A DNA stretch of 11,079 bases from Oleiagrimonas sp964566965 (GCA_964566965.1 CAZMKO010000077.1:1-11079), one strand, 5' to 3'; counted from the first letter of the stretch, positions 1 to 6,558 are shown. The notes: generated by a model not told the origin, from the sequence alone. Program-made: numbers and translations.

Positions 1-54
1 TCGGGACTCGGGACTCGGGACTCGGGACTCGGGACTCGGGACTCGGGACTCGGG
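1..54. repeat. Heptamer tandem array (TCGGGAC/GGGACTC), left-truncated
   Basis: Seven exact copies of TCGGGAC fill 1-49 and a partial copy ends at 54. The array probably extends beyond the left edge. It is the same 7-bp unit, in the same phase-shifted form and orientation, as the array at 6508-6558. Every unit carries a GGG run on the + strand. Arrays of this kind are, to my recollection, scattered between genes in xanthomonads. Nothing indicates a coding role here. Confidence 0.9.
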
Positions 55-58
55 GAAG

Positions 59-136
59 CATCGCGGCCATGGGCTGCTCCTACAAATGTCGGGCGTTTTT
101 CGATGTGCCCCGTGGAAGCGGCCCATGGCCGCGATG
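59..136. repeat. Inverted pair of REP-like palindromes (REPIN/BIME-like)
   Basis: Bases 59-74 (CATCGCGGCCATGGGC) are the exact reverse complement of 121-136, separated by 46 bp. Each arm belongs to a REP-like unit. The right unit (112-136, + strand) has the perfect stem GCGGCC-CAT-GGCCGC. The left unit (84-59, - strand) has the same stem with one A/C mismatch and begins with GTAGGAGC. A GTAG tetranucleotide ahead of a small hairpin is the hallmark of REP elements mobilised by RAYT (TnpA-REP) transposases, common in Pseudomonas, Stenotrophomonas and relatives. In the right unit the GTAG has decayed to GTGG. No RAYT gene lies in this window. The pair could also act as a transcription attenuator or gyrase/IHF site, as other REPs do; that is inference. 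Confidence 0.75.
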
Positions 137-247
137 GCCGGCGCTTGCCGCACGGCTTGGAAAACCCGACGGAAGTGCCCTGCATGGCGACGGTCGGGTA
201 CGACACTCGTGCTAGCGTCTGGAGTCACCCCGCTGCCGGATGACGTC

Positions 248-583
248 ATGCCAAACGACTGCCTGCTCGCCCTCACCACCTGTCCCGATACCGACAGTGC
301 CGCCCATCTGGCGCGTGCACTGGTCGAGGAACGCCTGGCGGCCTGCGTCACCCGCCTGCCCGGCGCCACGTCGACATACCACTGGCAGGACGCCGTGCAG
401 GAGGATGCGGAGATCCTGTTGCTGGTGAAAAGCACGCAGGCACACCTGCCCGCCCTGCGCGAACGACTGACGACGCTGCATCCGTATGAGGTTCCCGAAT
501 GGATCGTCGTCCCCATCGTCGACGGCCTGCCGGCCTATCTGGACTGGCTGCGGCAGTCGCTGGCCCAAGGAAGCTCTGATTGA
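248..583 (+). CDS. cutA: CutA1-family divalent cation tolerance protein
   Basis: This is a 111-residue cytoplasmic protein of the CutA1 family, trimeric and PII-like in fold, linked in E. coli to copper and other divalent cation tolerance; its exact biochemical role is unsettled. Family signatures are in order: a first strand with TTCPD near residue 10, the helix EERLAACVTRLPG, the segment STYHWQDAVQEDAEILLLVKST, and the diagnostic HPYEVPEWIVVPI. Length matches E. coli CutA (112). I chose the ATG at 248 because homology begins there; the in-frame upstream extension to 86 runs through the REP pair and resembles no protein. The ribosome binding site is weak (GGA at 238-240). The last residues (SSD) and the TGA lie inside the left arm of the 282-bp palindromic element, so the native C-terminus may have been replaced. 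cutA beside dsbD is also the E. coli arrangement. A 7-bp inverted repeat (164-170/193-199) lies upstream, but no convincing promoter is visible. Confidence 0.95.
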   Translation: MPNDCLLALTTCPDTDSAAHLARALVEERLAACVTRLPGATSTYHWQDAVQEDAEILLLVKSTQAHLPALRERLTTLHPYEVPEWIVVPIVDGLPAYLDWLRQSLAQGSSD

Positions 584-852
584 ATCCAGCGCAGGCGCCA
601 CTTGTCCTGTCTGTTCGCCAACAAGGCGCACGGGTGAAGGCAGGCTGGTGGCCTGTCGAGGCCGTGCAACGCAGGATGGTGGACAGACAGGACAAGCCCA
701 ACACCTTGATTTTGCAGGCATGGGTGGCACCCGGATGGCCCGCGGGCTGCGCCGCGTGGCTTGTCCAGGCCACCCGCCTGCACGGCGCCACACAGCACAA
801 CCTGCGAGCCACCCGAGTGCCATGACGCCTGTGCTGGATTCAATCGGAGCTT
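571..852. mobile_element. MITE-like 282-bp palindromic element
   Basis: This fills most of the 377 bp between cutA and dsbD. Its ends, 571-600 and 823-852, are inverted repeats of 30 bp with 27 matches and no gaps; two of the three mismatches would be G-U pairs in RNA. Directly inside the left arm a second perfect 14-bp inverted repeat (601-614/683-696) closes a long imperfect hairpin that also contains 628-633/662-667 and 641-645/651-655. The right half holds a further stem (717-720/818-821 and 722-728/808-814), with 749-754/783-788 and 756-760/769-773 within. The whole can be drawn as a three-way junction. The hexamer GCCCAA flanks it at 563-568 and 853-858, a possible target duplication 2 bp from the left end. 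No ORF inside resembles a transposase, so it would be non-autonomous. A structured RNA is the main alternative. The family is not one I recognise. Confidence 0.6.
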
Positions 853-960
853 GCCCAACCGGACCTTTGGTCGCAGCCGGGAGCAAAACGCGAACGGGGT
901 GGTCATAATGATCATCTTTTCACCAACCCTGCCGCCATGCCCACGGCACGAGTCCGATCC

Positions 961-3261
961 ATGCTTTCGATCCGCCTGCTGAAACCTCTCGCCACCATGC
1001 TTCTCGCCGTCGCATGGCTGCTTCCGGCCGCCGCGCCGGCGCAGACCCCCGACGGGCTGCTCAAGGTCACCGATGCCTTTCGCCTGACCGCATCGGCGGA
1101 CGCGCCGGGCAAGGTCAAGCTCCATTGGGACATCGCCGACGACTATTACCTGTATCGCGGGCGCATCAAGGTGAGTGTGGCGGGCGATGCCGTTGAGGCC
1201 GGAGCGCTGGCGCTTCCCGACGGCGAAAAGGAACACGACCCGTACCTGGGCGACGTGGAGATCTACCACCACGCCGCCAGCGCCACGCTGCCGTACACCG
1301 TGCGCGACCCGGCGGCGGATGAGCTGAAGTTGGACGTCACCTTCCAGGGTTGCCACGAGGTCGACCCCAAGATCTGCTACCCGCCGCATACACAGACGGT
1401 CACGCTGTCGCTGCCGGCCGCGGCCCACGCCGCATCCGCCGGCAACATGCCCACCACCGAAGCCGACCGCACCGCTACACCGGACCATGACTTCACACCG
1501 CCGCCCGGCCTGCTTTCCGGCAGCGCGCCGCAGAGTGGCGCCGGCGGCAAGCCGCTGCCGCCGGAGCAGGCATTCCGCTTTTCGGCCATCGCCACCGGGC
1601 CGGACACGCTGCTGTTGCGCTGGGACTTGCCCGACGGCTATTACCTGTACCGCGACAACACCACCCTGCAGCTCGTCGACGCCGACGGCGACCGGCTGGA
1701 CACGCCGCAATGGCCGCAGGGCGTCGAGCACAAGGATGCCTATTTCGGCACCACCACGGTGTACTTCGACCAGGTCGAGGTTCCGGTGGCGCTGGCTCGG
1801 CAAGACACCGGCGTCCACCGTGTCACGTTGGAAGCCCGTTTCCAGGGCTGCCTGGAAGATGGCATCTGCTATCCGATGATGACGCGCAAGGTCGACATCG
1901 ACCTGCCCGCCGGCGCCGGTGCGGACACCACCGCCGCCCCGGAGGCGCAAGCCCGGTCGGACGTGGAACGCCTGGCCGGCGGACTGGCCGGCAACGGCCG
2001 CTGGCTGGCCCTGCTGGGCTTTTTCGCCGCCGGCCTGGCCCTGGCCTTCACGCCCTGCGTGCTGCCGATGATTCCGATTCTTTCCGGCCTCATCGCCGGC
2101 GCCGGAGAATCGCTGTCGACCGCCCGCGCGTTCGTGCTCAGCGTGGTCTATGTGCTGGCCTCCAGCGTGGTGTTCGTCATCGCCGGCGTGGTCGCGGGGC
2201 TGGTCGGCTCCAGCCTGCAGGCGGCGTTCCAGTCGCCGTGGCTGCTGGGCGCGTTCGCGGCGCTGTTCGTGCTGCTGGCGCTGTCGATGTTCGGATTCTA
2301 CGAGTTGAAACTGCCAGCCGCCATGCAGAACCGCCTCACCGCCGCCAGCAACCGCCAGCAGGGCGGTTCGCTGACCGGCGTGGCCATCATGGGTGTGCTC
2401 TCGGCACTGATCGTCGGCCCCTGCGTGGCCCCGCCACTGGCCGGCGCGGTGCTGTACATCGCGCAAAGCCACGACCCGGTCTTCGGCGGCCTGGCGCTGT
2501 TCCTGTTGAGCCTGGGAATGGGTGTGCCACTGGTCATCTTCGGCACCGCCGCCGGACGCTGGCTGCCACGAGCCGGGCAGTGGATGAAAACGGTGCAGGC
2601 CGTGTTCGGCGTCCTGTTCCTGGCACTCGCCATCTGGATGCTGTCGCGCTTCGTCGCCCCGCTGTGGGTGATGCTGATGAGCGGTGTGCTGCTGGTGGCC
2701 AGCGGCATCTACATGGGCGCCCTGGACCGCCTGCCCCACAACGGCTCCGGATGGGGCCGGCTGTGGAAAGCGCTGGGCCTGGTGCTGATGATCTTCGGCG
2801 CTGCCGAGCTGATCGGCGTCAGCGCCGGTTCGCGCAACCTGCTGGCGCCGCTGGCCGGCATCGGCAGCGGTTCGTCCGACGCCGGCCAGACCCCGGCCTT
2901 CGAGACCGTCAAGAGCGTGGACGATCTCGAACAGGCCGTGGCGGCGGCGCAAGCCGAGGGCAAGCCGGTGATGCTGGACTTCTATGCCGACTGGTGCGTC
3001 AGCTGCAAGGAAATGGAGCAGTTCACCTACAGCCAGCCGAAGGTGCGCGACGCCATGTCCCGGTTCGTGCTGCTGAAGGCCGACGTCACCGCCAACGATG
3101 CCGACGACAAGGCCCTGCTGAAACACTTCGGCCTGTTCGGACCGCCGGCGACCATCTTCTACACCGCTGACGACGGCACGGAAATCAAGCCGCTGCGACT
3201 GGTCGGCTTCGAAAAGGCCGACCCGTTCCTGCAACGTCTCGACAAGGCACGGAGCCGCTGA
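961..3261 (+). CDS. dsbD: Thiol:disulfide interchange protein DsbD, with duplicated N-terminal domain
   Basis: Inner-membrane protein that passes electrons from cytoplasmic thioredoxin to periplasmic thiol proteins (DsbC and cytochrome c maturation factors in E. coli). From the ATG at 961 it has 766 residues; E. coli DsbD has about 565. A signal peptide (residues 1-28, ending near APAQ) is followed by two tandem DsbD-alpha (immunoglobulin-like) domains. Each ends in FQGC...ICYP: C131/C139 in the first, C297/C303 in the second. The membrane beta domain carries FTPCVLPM (C366) and GPCVAPPL (C488), equivalent to the E. coli transmembrane pair. The C-terminal thioredoxin domain has ADWCVSCKEM (C679/C682). 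All three cysteine relays are intact. An upstream ATG at 937 is possible, but no purine-rich site precedes it, whereas GAG at 950-952 suits 961. A -10-like CATAAT lies at 904-909 without a good -35. Only one base separates the stop from the thioredoxin gene, so the two are probably cotranscribed. Confidence 0.96.
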   Translation: MLSIRLLKPLATMLLAVAWLLPAAAPAQTPDGLLKVTDAFRLTASADAPGKVKLHWDIADDYYLYRGRIKVSVAGDAVEAGALALPDGEKEHDPYLGDVEIYHHAASATLPYTVRDPAADELKLDVTFQGCHEVDPKICYPPHTQTVTLSLPAAAHAASAGNMPTTEADRTATPDHDFTPPPGLLSGSAPQSGAGGKPLPPEQAFRFSAIATGPDTLLLRWDLPDGYYLYRDNTTLQLVDADGDRLDTPQWPQGVEHKDAYFGTTTVYFDQVEVPVALARQDTGVHRVTLEARFQGCLEDGICYPMMTRKVDIDLPAGAGADTTAAPEAQARSDVERLAGGLAGNGRWLALLGFFAAGLALAFTPCVLPMIPILSGLIAGAGESLSTARAFVLSVVYVLASSVVFVIAGVVAGLVGSSLQAAFQSPWLLGAFAALFVLLALSMFGFYELKLPAAMQNRLTAASNRQQGGSLTGVAIMGVLSALIVGPCVAPPLAGAVLYIAQSHDPVFGGLALFLLSLGMGVPLVIFGTAAGRWLPRAGQWMKTVQAVFGVLFLALAIWMLSRFVAPLWVMLMSGVLLVASGIYMGALDRLPHNGSGWGRLWKALGLVLMIFGAAELIGVSAGSRNLLAPLAGIGSGSSDAGQTPAFETVKSVDDLEQAVAAAQAEGKPVMLDFYADWCVSCKEMEQFTYSQPKVRDAMSRFVLLKADVTANDADDKALLKHFGLFGPPATIFYTADDGTEIKPLRLVGFEKADPFLQRLDKARSR

Positions 3262-3262
3262 C

Positions 3263-3898
3263 GTGGGTCGGCAGTTGTTGCTCTGGTTCGGCGCGGCGCT
3301 GCTTGGCGGCGTACTGATGCTGGCCATCGGCAGTCATTTCGGCCTGGCCAGCCTGCCGCAGGGCATCGACACGCTGTGGCGCGACGCCACCCCGGACGCC
3401 GCAGCCGTCCAGCAACGCATGCAAGCCACACCACCGACGCGGCACGGTGTCACCGTGCTGCGGACCGGCGACCGGGTGCCGGAGGATTTCGGCCTGCCCG
3501 ACCTCGACGGCCATCCGCAGACCCTCGCCGCCTACCGCGGCCGGCTCGTGCTCATCAATTTCTGGGCTACCTGGTGCGCGCCGTGCCGCGAGGAAATGCC
3601 GGCGCTGGCGGACGCGCAGCGCCGGCACCCGCACATGCGCATCATCGGCATCGCGCTGGATACCCCCGACGCCGTCCGGCAATGGCTCAAGCACACGCCC
3701 GTGCCCTATCCCATCTGGCAGGGCCTGGCCGACAAGCACCAGGATCCGGCGATGCTGTTCAACGACACCCGGGGCCTGCTGCCCTACAGCGTGCTGATCG
3801 ACGCCAAGGGGCGCATCCGCGACAGCCACCTGGGCAAACTGGATACCACGCGGCTGCAAGCCTGGCTGTCCACACCGGTCACCCGCGACGCCGAATGA
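3263..3898 (+). CDS. Membrane-anchored TlpA/ResA-family thioredoxin
   Basis: A 211-residue thiol-disulfide oxidoreductase of the TlpA/ResA/AhpC-TSA group. An uncleaved N-terminal membrane segment (about residues 4-24) would leave the catalytic domain in the periplasm. The domain starts near VPEDFGLPDLDG and has the active site FWATWCAPCREEMP (C105 and C108), followed by a conserved-looking late loop with the cis-proline context LLPYSVLIDAKGRI. The start is GTG at 3263, preceded at good spacing by GGAG (3252-3255), one base after the dsbD stop. The tight coupling to dsbD suggests that its disulfide is kept reduced by DsbD; the substrate (for example apocytochrome c or another periplasmic protein) cannot be read from sequence. 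TlpA, ResA and CcmG/DsbE homologues share this motif, and the context is not that of a cytochrome c maturation operon, so I give no gene symbol. Confidence 0.92.
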   Translation: MGRQLLLWFGAALLGGVLMLAIGSHFGLASLPQGIDTLWRDATPDAAAVQQRMQATPPTRHGVTVLRTGDRVPEDFGLPDLDGHPQTLAAYRGRLVLINFWATWCAPCREEMPALADAQRRHPHMRIIGIALDTPDAVRQWLKHTPVPYPIWQGLADKHQDPAMLFNDTRGLLPYSVLIDAKGRIRDSHLGKLDTTRLQAWLSTPVTRDAE

Positions 3899-4022
3899 CG
3901 TCCGGCGGCAAAGTGCCATCAAACATCGACGAACACACGCGAACGTCACCGATCTGGACAAGCCGCACACAACCGCGCACACTTGCGGGCCAGACTCCGC
4001 ATGACCGACGGGAATATCGCAC

Positions 4023-4490
4023 TTGGCCAGGATCCTCGCCCTGCACGGGCCCAACCTCAACCTGCTCGGCACCCGCGAGCCGGACATCTACGGGCACGAA
4101 ACCCTGGCGGACATCAACGCCGCGCTGGTCGCGCGCGCCGAGGCGGCCGGGCATGAGCTGGTCTGGTACCAGTCCAATGCCGAGCACGAGCTGATCGCGC
4201 GCCTGCACCAGGCACGGCACGATGGCACCGTGTTCGTGCTGATCAACCCGGCCGCGTTCACCCACACCAGCGTGGCGTTGCGCGACGCCATGGCGGCGGT
4301 GGATATTCCCTTCATCGAGGTGCACCTTTCCAACCCGATGGCTCGCGAGCCGTTCCGGCACCATTCGTATTTTTCCGATCTGGCGGTGGGCACCATCACC
4401 GGTCTGGGCGGCGACGGCTACCGGTTGGCGCTGGAAGCGGCGCTGACGCGGCTGCCGCCCCCGCCGGACATGGATACGCCGTCGGTCTGA
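4023..4490 (+). CDS. aroQ: 3-dehydroquinate dehydratase, type II
   Basis: Cytoplasmic type II dehydroquinase, which converts 3-dehydroquinate to 3-dehydroshikimate in the shikimate pathway; the family is a dodecamer of about 150 residues, and this one has 155. Motifs: HGPNLNLLGTREPDIYG with the catalytic loop arginine R18 and tyrosine Y23, QSN at 50-52, INPAAFTHTS (N75, H81), EVHLSN with catalytic H101, and REPFRHHSYFSD. The start is TTG at 4023: homology begins right there, no in-frame ATG lies just upstream, and GGGA (4010-4013) is a suitable ribosome binding site. The usual QSN.EGELI motif reads QSNAEHELI, a mild variation. The 124 bp upstream contain TGGACA (3955-3960), which could be a -35, with only a poor CACACT 17 bp further on. 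It leads into accB, forming the frequent aroQ-accB-accC cluster. Confidence 0.96.
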   Translation: MARILALHGPNLNLLGTREPDIYGHETLADINAALVARAEAAGHELVWYQSNAEHELIARLHQARHDGTVFVLINPAAFTHTSVALRDAMAAVDIPFIEVHLSNPMAREPFRHHSYFSDLAVGTITGLGGDGYRLALEAALTRLPPPPDMDTPSV

Positions 4491-4559
4491 CCCGTTCACG
4501 CGGTCCGCCCGTACACCCGGCGGCCGCTTCCTCCGACAAAAACACTCAGGTTTTTTTCC

Positions 4560-5027
4560 ATGGACCTTCGCAAAATCAAGAAACTCATCGACCTGCTCGA
4601 AGCCTCCGATCTGGCCGAGCTGGAAATCAAGGAAGGCGAGGAGACGGTCCGCCTGTCCCGCGCCGCGCAGGTGATCCCGGCCCAGCCCGCCACCTTTGCG
4701 CCCCAGGCCCCCGCCCCGGCGGCGCCGAGCCCGGCCACGGCCTCGGCCGCGCCCCCCGCGCCCGAGGCTGAATCCGGCGACACGCTGCCCGAGGGCAAAC
4801 AGGTCAAGTCGCCCATGGTGGGCACGTTCTACGCCTCGTCCACACCCGGCGGCGACGCCTTCGTCAAGGTCGGCCAGCAGGTCAAGCAGGGCGACACGCT
4901 GGGCATCATCGAGGCCATGAAGATGTTCAACCAGATCGAGGCCGAGGTGTCCGGCAAGGTCGTGGCGATCCTGGTCGAGAACGGCCAGGCCGTGGAGTTC
5001 GACGAACCGATGTTCATCATCGCCTGA
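4560..5027 (+). CDS. accB: Biotin carboxyl carrier protein of acetyl-CoA carboxylase
   Basis: Carries biotin between the biotin carboxylase (AccC) and carboxyltransferase (AccAD) half-reactions that make malonyl-CoA. The 155-residue protein begins with the conserved MDLRKIKKLIDLLEASDLAE helix. A flexible Ala/Pro-rich linker spans about residues 40-75. The biotinyl domain has SPMVGTFYASSTPGGDAFVK, including the protruding thumb characteristic of bacterial BCCPs, and EAMKMFNQIEAE with biotin-accepting K121. The ATG at 4560 follows AGG (4548-4550) and an unusual run of seven T. Bases 4538-4543 (AAAAAC) and 4550-4555 (GTTTTT) could pair and present CUCAG in the loop next to the start codon. accC follows after 116 bp. 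Confidence 0.97.
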   Translation: MDLRKIKKLIDLLEASDLAELEIKEGEETVRLSRAAQVIPAQPATFAPQAPAPAAPSPATASAAPPAPEAESGDTLPEGKQVKSPMVGTFYASSTPGGDAFVKVGQQVKQGDTLGIIEAMKMFNQIEAEVSGKVVAILVENGQAVEFDEPMFIIA

Positions 5028-5033
5028 TTTTTC

Positions 5034-5062
5034 GGGACCCGGACCCGGGACCCGGGACCCGG
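5034..5062. repeat. Degenerate GGGACCC heptamer array between accB and accC
   Basis: Six bases after the accB stop lie GGGACCC (5034-5040), a 6-bp variant GGACCC (5041-5046), two more GGGACCC (5047-5053, 5054-5060) and a final GG. The unit differs by one base from the GGGACTC heptamer of the other two arrays in this window. Unlike that unit it can pair with itself (GGG with CCC), so it could fold in the accBC mRNA. Confidence 0.75.
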
Positions 5063-5066
5063 CCGC

Positions 5067-5081
5067 TGCCGCCTTGCGGCA
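5067..5081 (+). other. Small GC hairpin in the accB-accC spacer
   Basis: TGCCGC and GCGGCA pair perfectly over 6 bp around a CTT loop. No T-run follows, so it is not an intrinsic terminator. It lies between the GGGACCC array and the accC start and could act as an RNA-stabilising or processing element; this is inference. Confidence 0.4.
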
Positions 5082-5143
5082 CGGGACGGGTTGCAGGTCC
5101 TCAAACCGGGTTTTGGCACCGTATACAGAGTTCCGGAACCTCC

Positions 5144-6508
5144 ATGCTAGAAAAAATCGTTATCGCGAACCGTGGTGAAATCGCATTGCGCGTGCTGCGT
5201 GCCTGCCATGCGCTGGGTATCAAGACGGTCGCCGTGCATTCGACCATCGATCGCAACCTCAAGCACGTGGGCATGGCCGACGAGGCCATCTGCATCGGCC
5301 CGGCTCCCAGCGCGCAGAGCTACCTCAACATTCCGGCCATCATCGCCGCCGCGGAGGTGACCGATGCCAACGGCATCCACCCCGGCTACGGCTTTTTGTC
5401 CGAAAATGCCGATTTCGCCGAGCAGACCGAACAGTCCGGCTTCGTGTTCATCGGGCCGAAGGCCGACACCATCCGCCTGATGGGCGACAAGGTGCAGGCC
5501 ATCCGCGCCATGAAGGAGGCCGGCGTGCCCTGCGTGCCCGGCTCCGGCGGTCCGCTCGACGAGGATGTCGAAAAAAGCAAGCGCATCGCCGCCGAGATCG
5601 GCTACCCGGTCATTATCAAGGCCTCCGGCGGCGGCGGCGGGCGCGGCATGCGCGTGGTGCATACCGAGGCGCACCTGGGCAACGCCATCGCCACCACCAA
5701 GCAGGAAGCACGCGCCGCGTTCGGCAACGACGAGGTGTACATGGAGAAGTACCTGGAAAATCCGCGCCACGTGGAAATCCAGGTGCTGGCCGACGGCCAG
5801 GGCAACGCCATCCACCTGTGCGAGCGCGACTGCTCCATGCAACGACGCCATCAGAAGGTGGTCGAGGAGGCACCGGCCCCCGGCATCACGCCCGAGCTGC
5901 GCGCCGAGATCGGCAAGGTCTGCACCGAGGCCTGCATTCGCATCGGCTATCGCGGTGCCGGCACGTTCGAATTTCTGTTCGAGGACGGCCGCTTCTACTT
6001 CATCGAGATGAACACCCGCATCCAGGTCGAGCACCCGATCACCGAGCTGATCACCGGCGTGGACCTGGTGCGCGAACAGCTGCTCATCGCCAGCGGTGAA
6101 AAACTGTCGATCAAACAGGACGACATCACCATCACCGGGCACGCCATCGAATGCCGCATCAACGCCGAGGACCCGGACAAGTTCCTGCCCTGTCCCGGCA
6201 CCATCAAACGTTTCGAGGCCGCCGGCGGCCCCGGCGTGCGCGTGGATACGCACATCTACGACGGCTACCGCATCCCGCCCACCTACGATTCGATGATCGG
6301 CAAGTTGATCACCCACGGCATGGACCGCGACACGGCCCTGGCACGCATGCGCATCGCGCTGGCCGAAACCGTGATCGAGGGCATCAAGACCAATATTCCG
6401 CTGCAACAGCGCATCATGGAGGATGTCGGCTTCCGCGCCGGCCAGCAGAACATCCATTATCTGGAGAAACGGATTGCGGAGCGGTTGGACCGGATGAAGG
6501 GGCAGTAG
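5144..6508 (+). CDS. accC: Acetyl-CoA carboxylase, biotin carboxylase subunit
   Basis: Uses ATP and bicarbonate to carboxylate the biotin on AccB, the first half-reaction of fatty acid synthesis. The protein has 454 residues (E. coli 449), with the N-terminal pre-ATP-grasp domain (KIVIANRGEIALRVLRAC, HPGYGFLSENADFAEQ), the ATP-grasp domain with the glycine-rich KASGGGGGRGMR, and the C-terminal biotin carboxylase domain. Catalytic and ATP/Mg-binding positions fall at exactly the E. coli numbers: K116, K159, C230 (CSMQRRHQK), E276, E288, R292 (NTRIQVEHP) and R338. It is therefore expected to be fully active. The ATG at 5144 follows GGAA (5135-5138). It is most likely cotranscribed with accB. 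The TAG stop shares its final G with the first base of a GGGACTC array. Confidence 0.98.
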   Translation: MLEKIVIANRGEIALRVLRACHALGIKTVAVHSTIDRNLKHVGMADEAICIGPAPSAQSYLNIPAIIAAAEVTDANGIHPGYGFLSENADFAEQTEQSGFVFIGPKADTIRLMGDKVQAIRAMKEAGVPCVPGSGGPLDEDVEKSKRIAAEIGYPVIIKASGGGGGRGMRVVHTEAHLGNAIATTKQEARAAFGNDEVYMEKYLENPRHVEIQVLADGQGNAIHLCERDCSMQRRHQKVVEEAPAPGITPELRAEIGKVCTEACIRIGYRGAGTFEFLFEDGRFYFIEMNTRIQVEHPITELITGVDLVREQLLIASGEKLSIKQDDITITGHAIECRINAEDPDKFLPCPGTIKRFEAAGGPGVRVDTHIYDGYRIPPTYDSMIGKLITHGMDRDTALARMRIALAETVIEGIKTNIPLQQRIMEDVGFRAGQQNIHYLEKRIAERLDRMKGQ

Positions 6509-6558
6509 GGACTCGGGACTCGGGACTCGGGACTCGGGACTCGGGACTCGGGACTCGG
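6508..6558. repeat. GGGACTC heptamer array directly after accC
   Basis: Seven perfect consecutive copies of GGGACTC occupy 6508-6556 and a partial GG follows. The first base is the G of the accC TAG stop codon, so the array starts exactly at the gene end. It matches the unit at 1-54. GGG runs spaced by four bases fit the G3N1-7 rule for quadruplex formation on the + strand, which would be the mRNA strand here. Confidence 0.93.

Noticed and set aside
1..54. Heptamer arrays as a CRISPR
   Set aside because: The 7-bp units are contiguous with no spacers, and no cas genes are present.
86..247. N-terminal extension of cutA from an ATG at 86
   Set aside because: It would translate the REP pair. 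The residues are not CutA-like, and the protein from 248 already has the full family length.
240..249. Perfect palindrome ATGACGTCAT across the cutA start codon as an operator
   Set aside because: A 10-bp perfect palindrome is expected about ten times in 11 kb by chance, and nothing else supports regulator binding.
535..3327. 930-codon open frame on the - strand opposite dsbD
   Set aside because: It is a mirror of dsbD caused by GC-rich third positions. The product is low-complexity (Gln, His, Arg, Gly) without any recognisable domain, while the + strand encodes an intact DsbD.
4551..4557. T7 run before accB as an intrinsic terminator
   Set aside because: No GC-rich stem immediately precedes it; the only pairing partner is an A-run, and it sits within the accB ribosome binding region.
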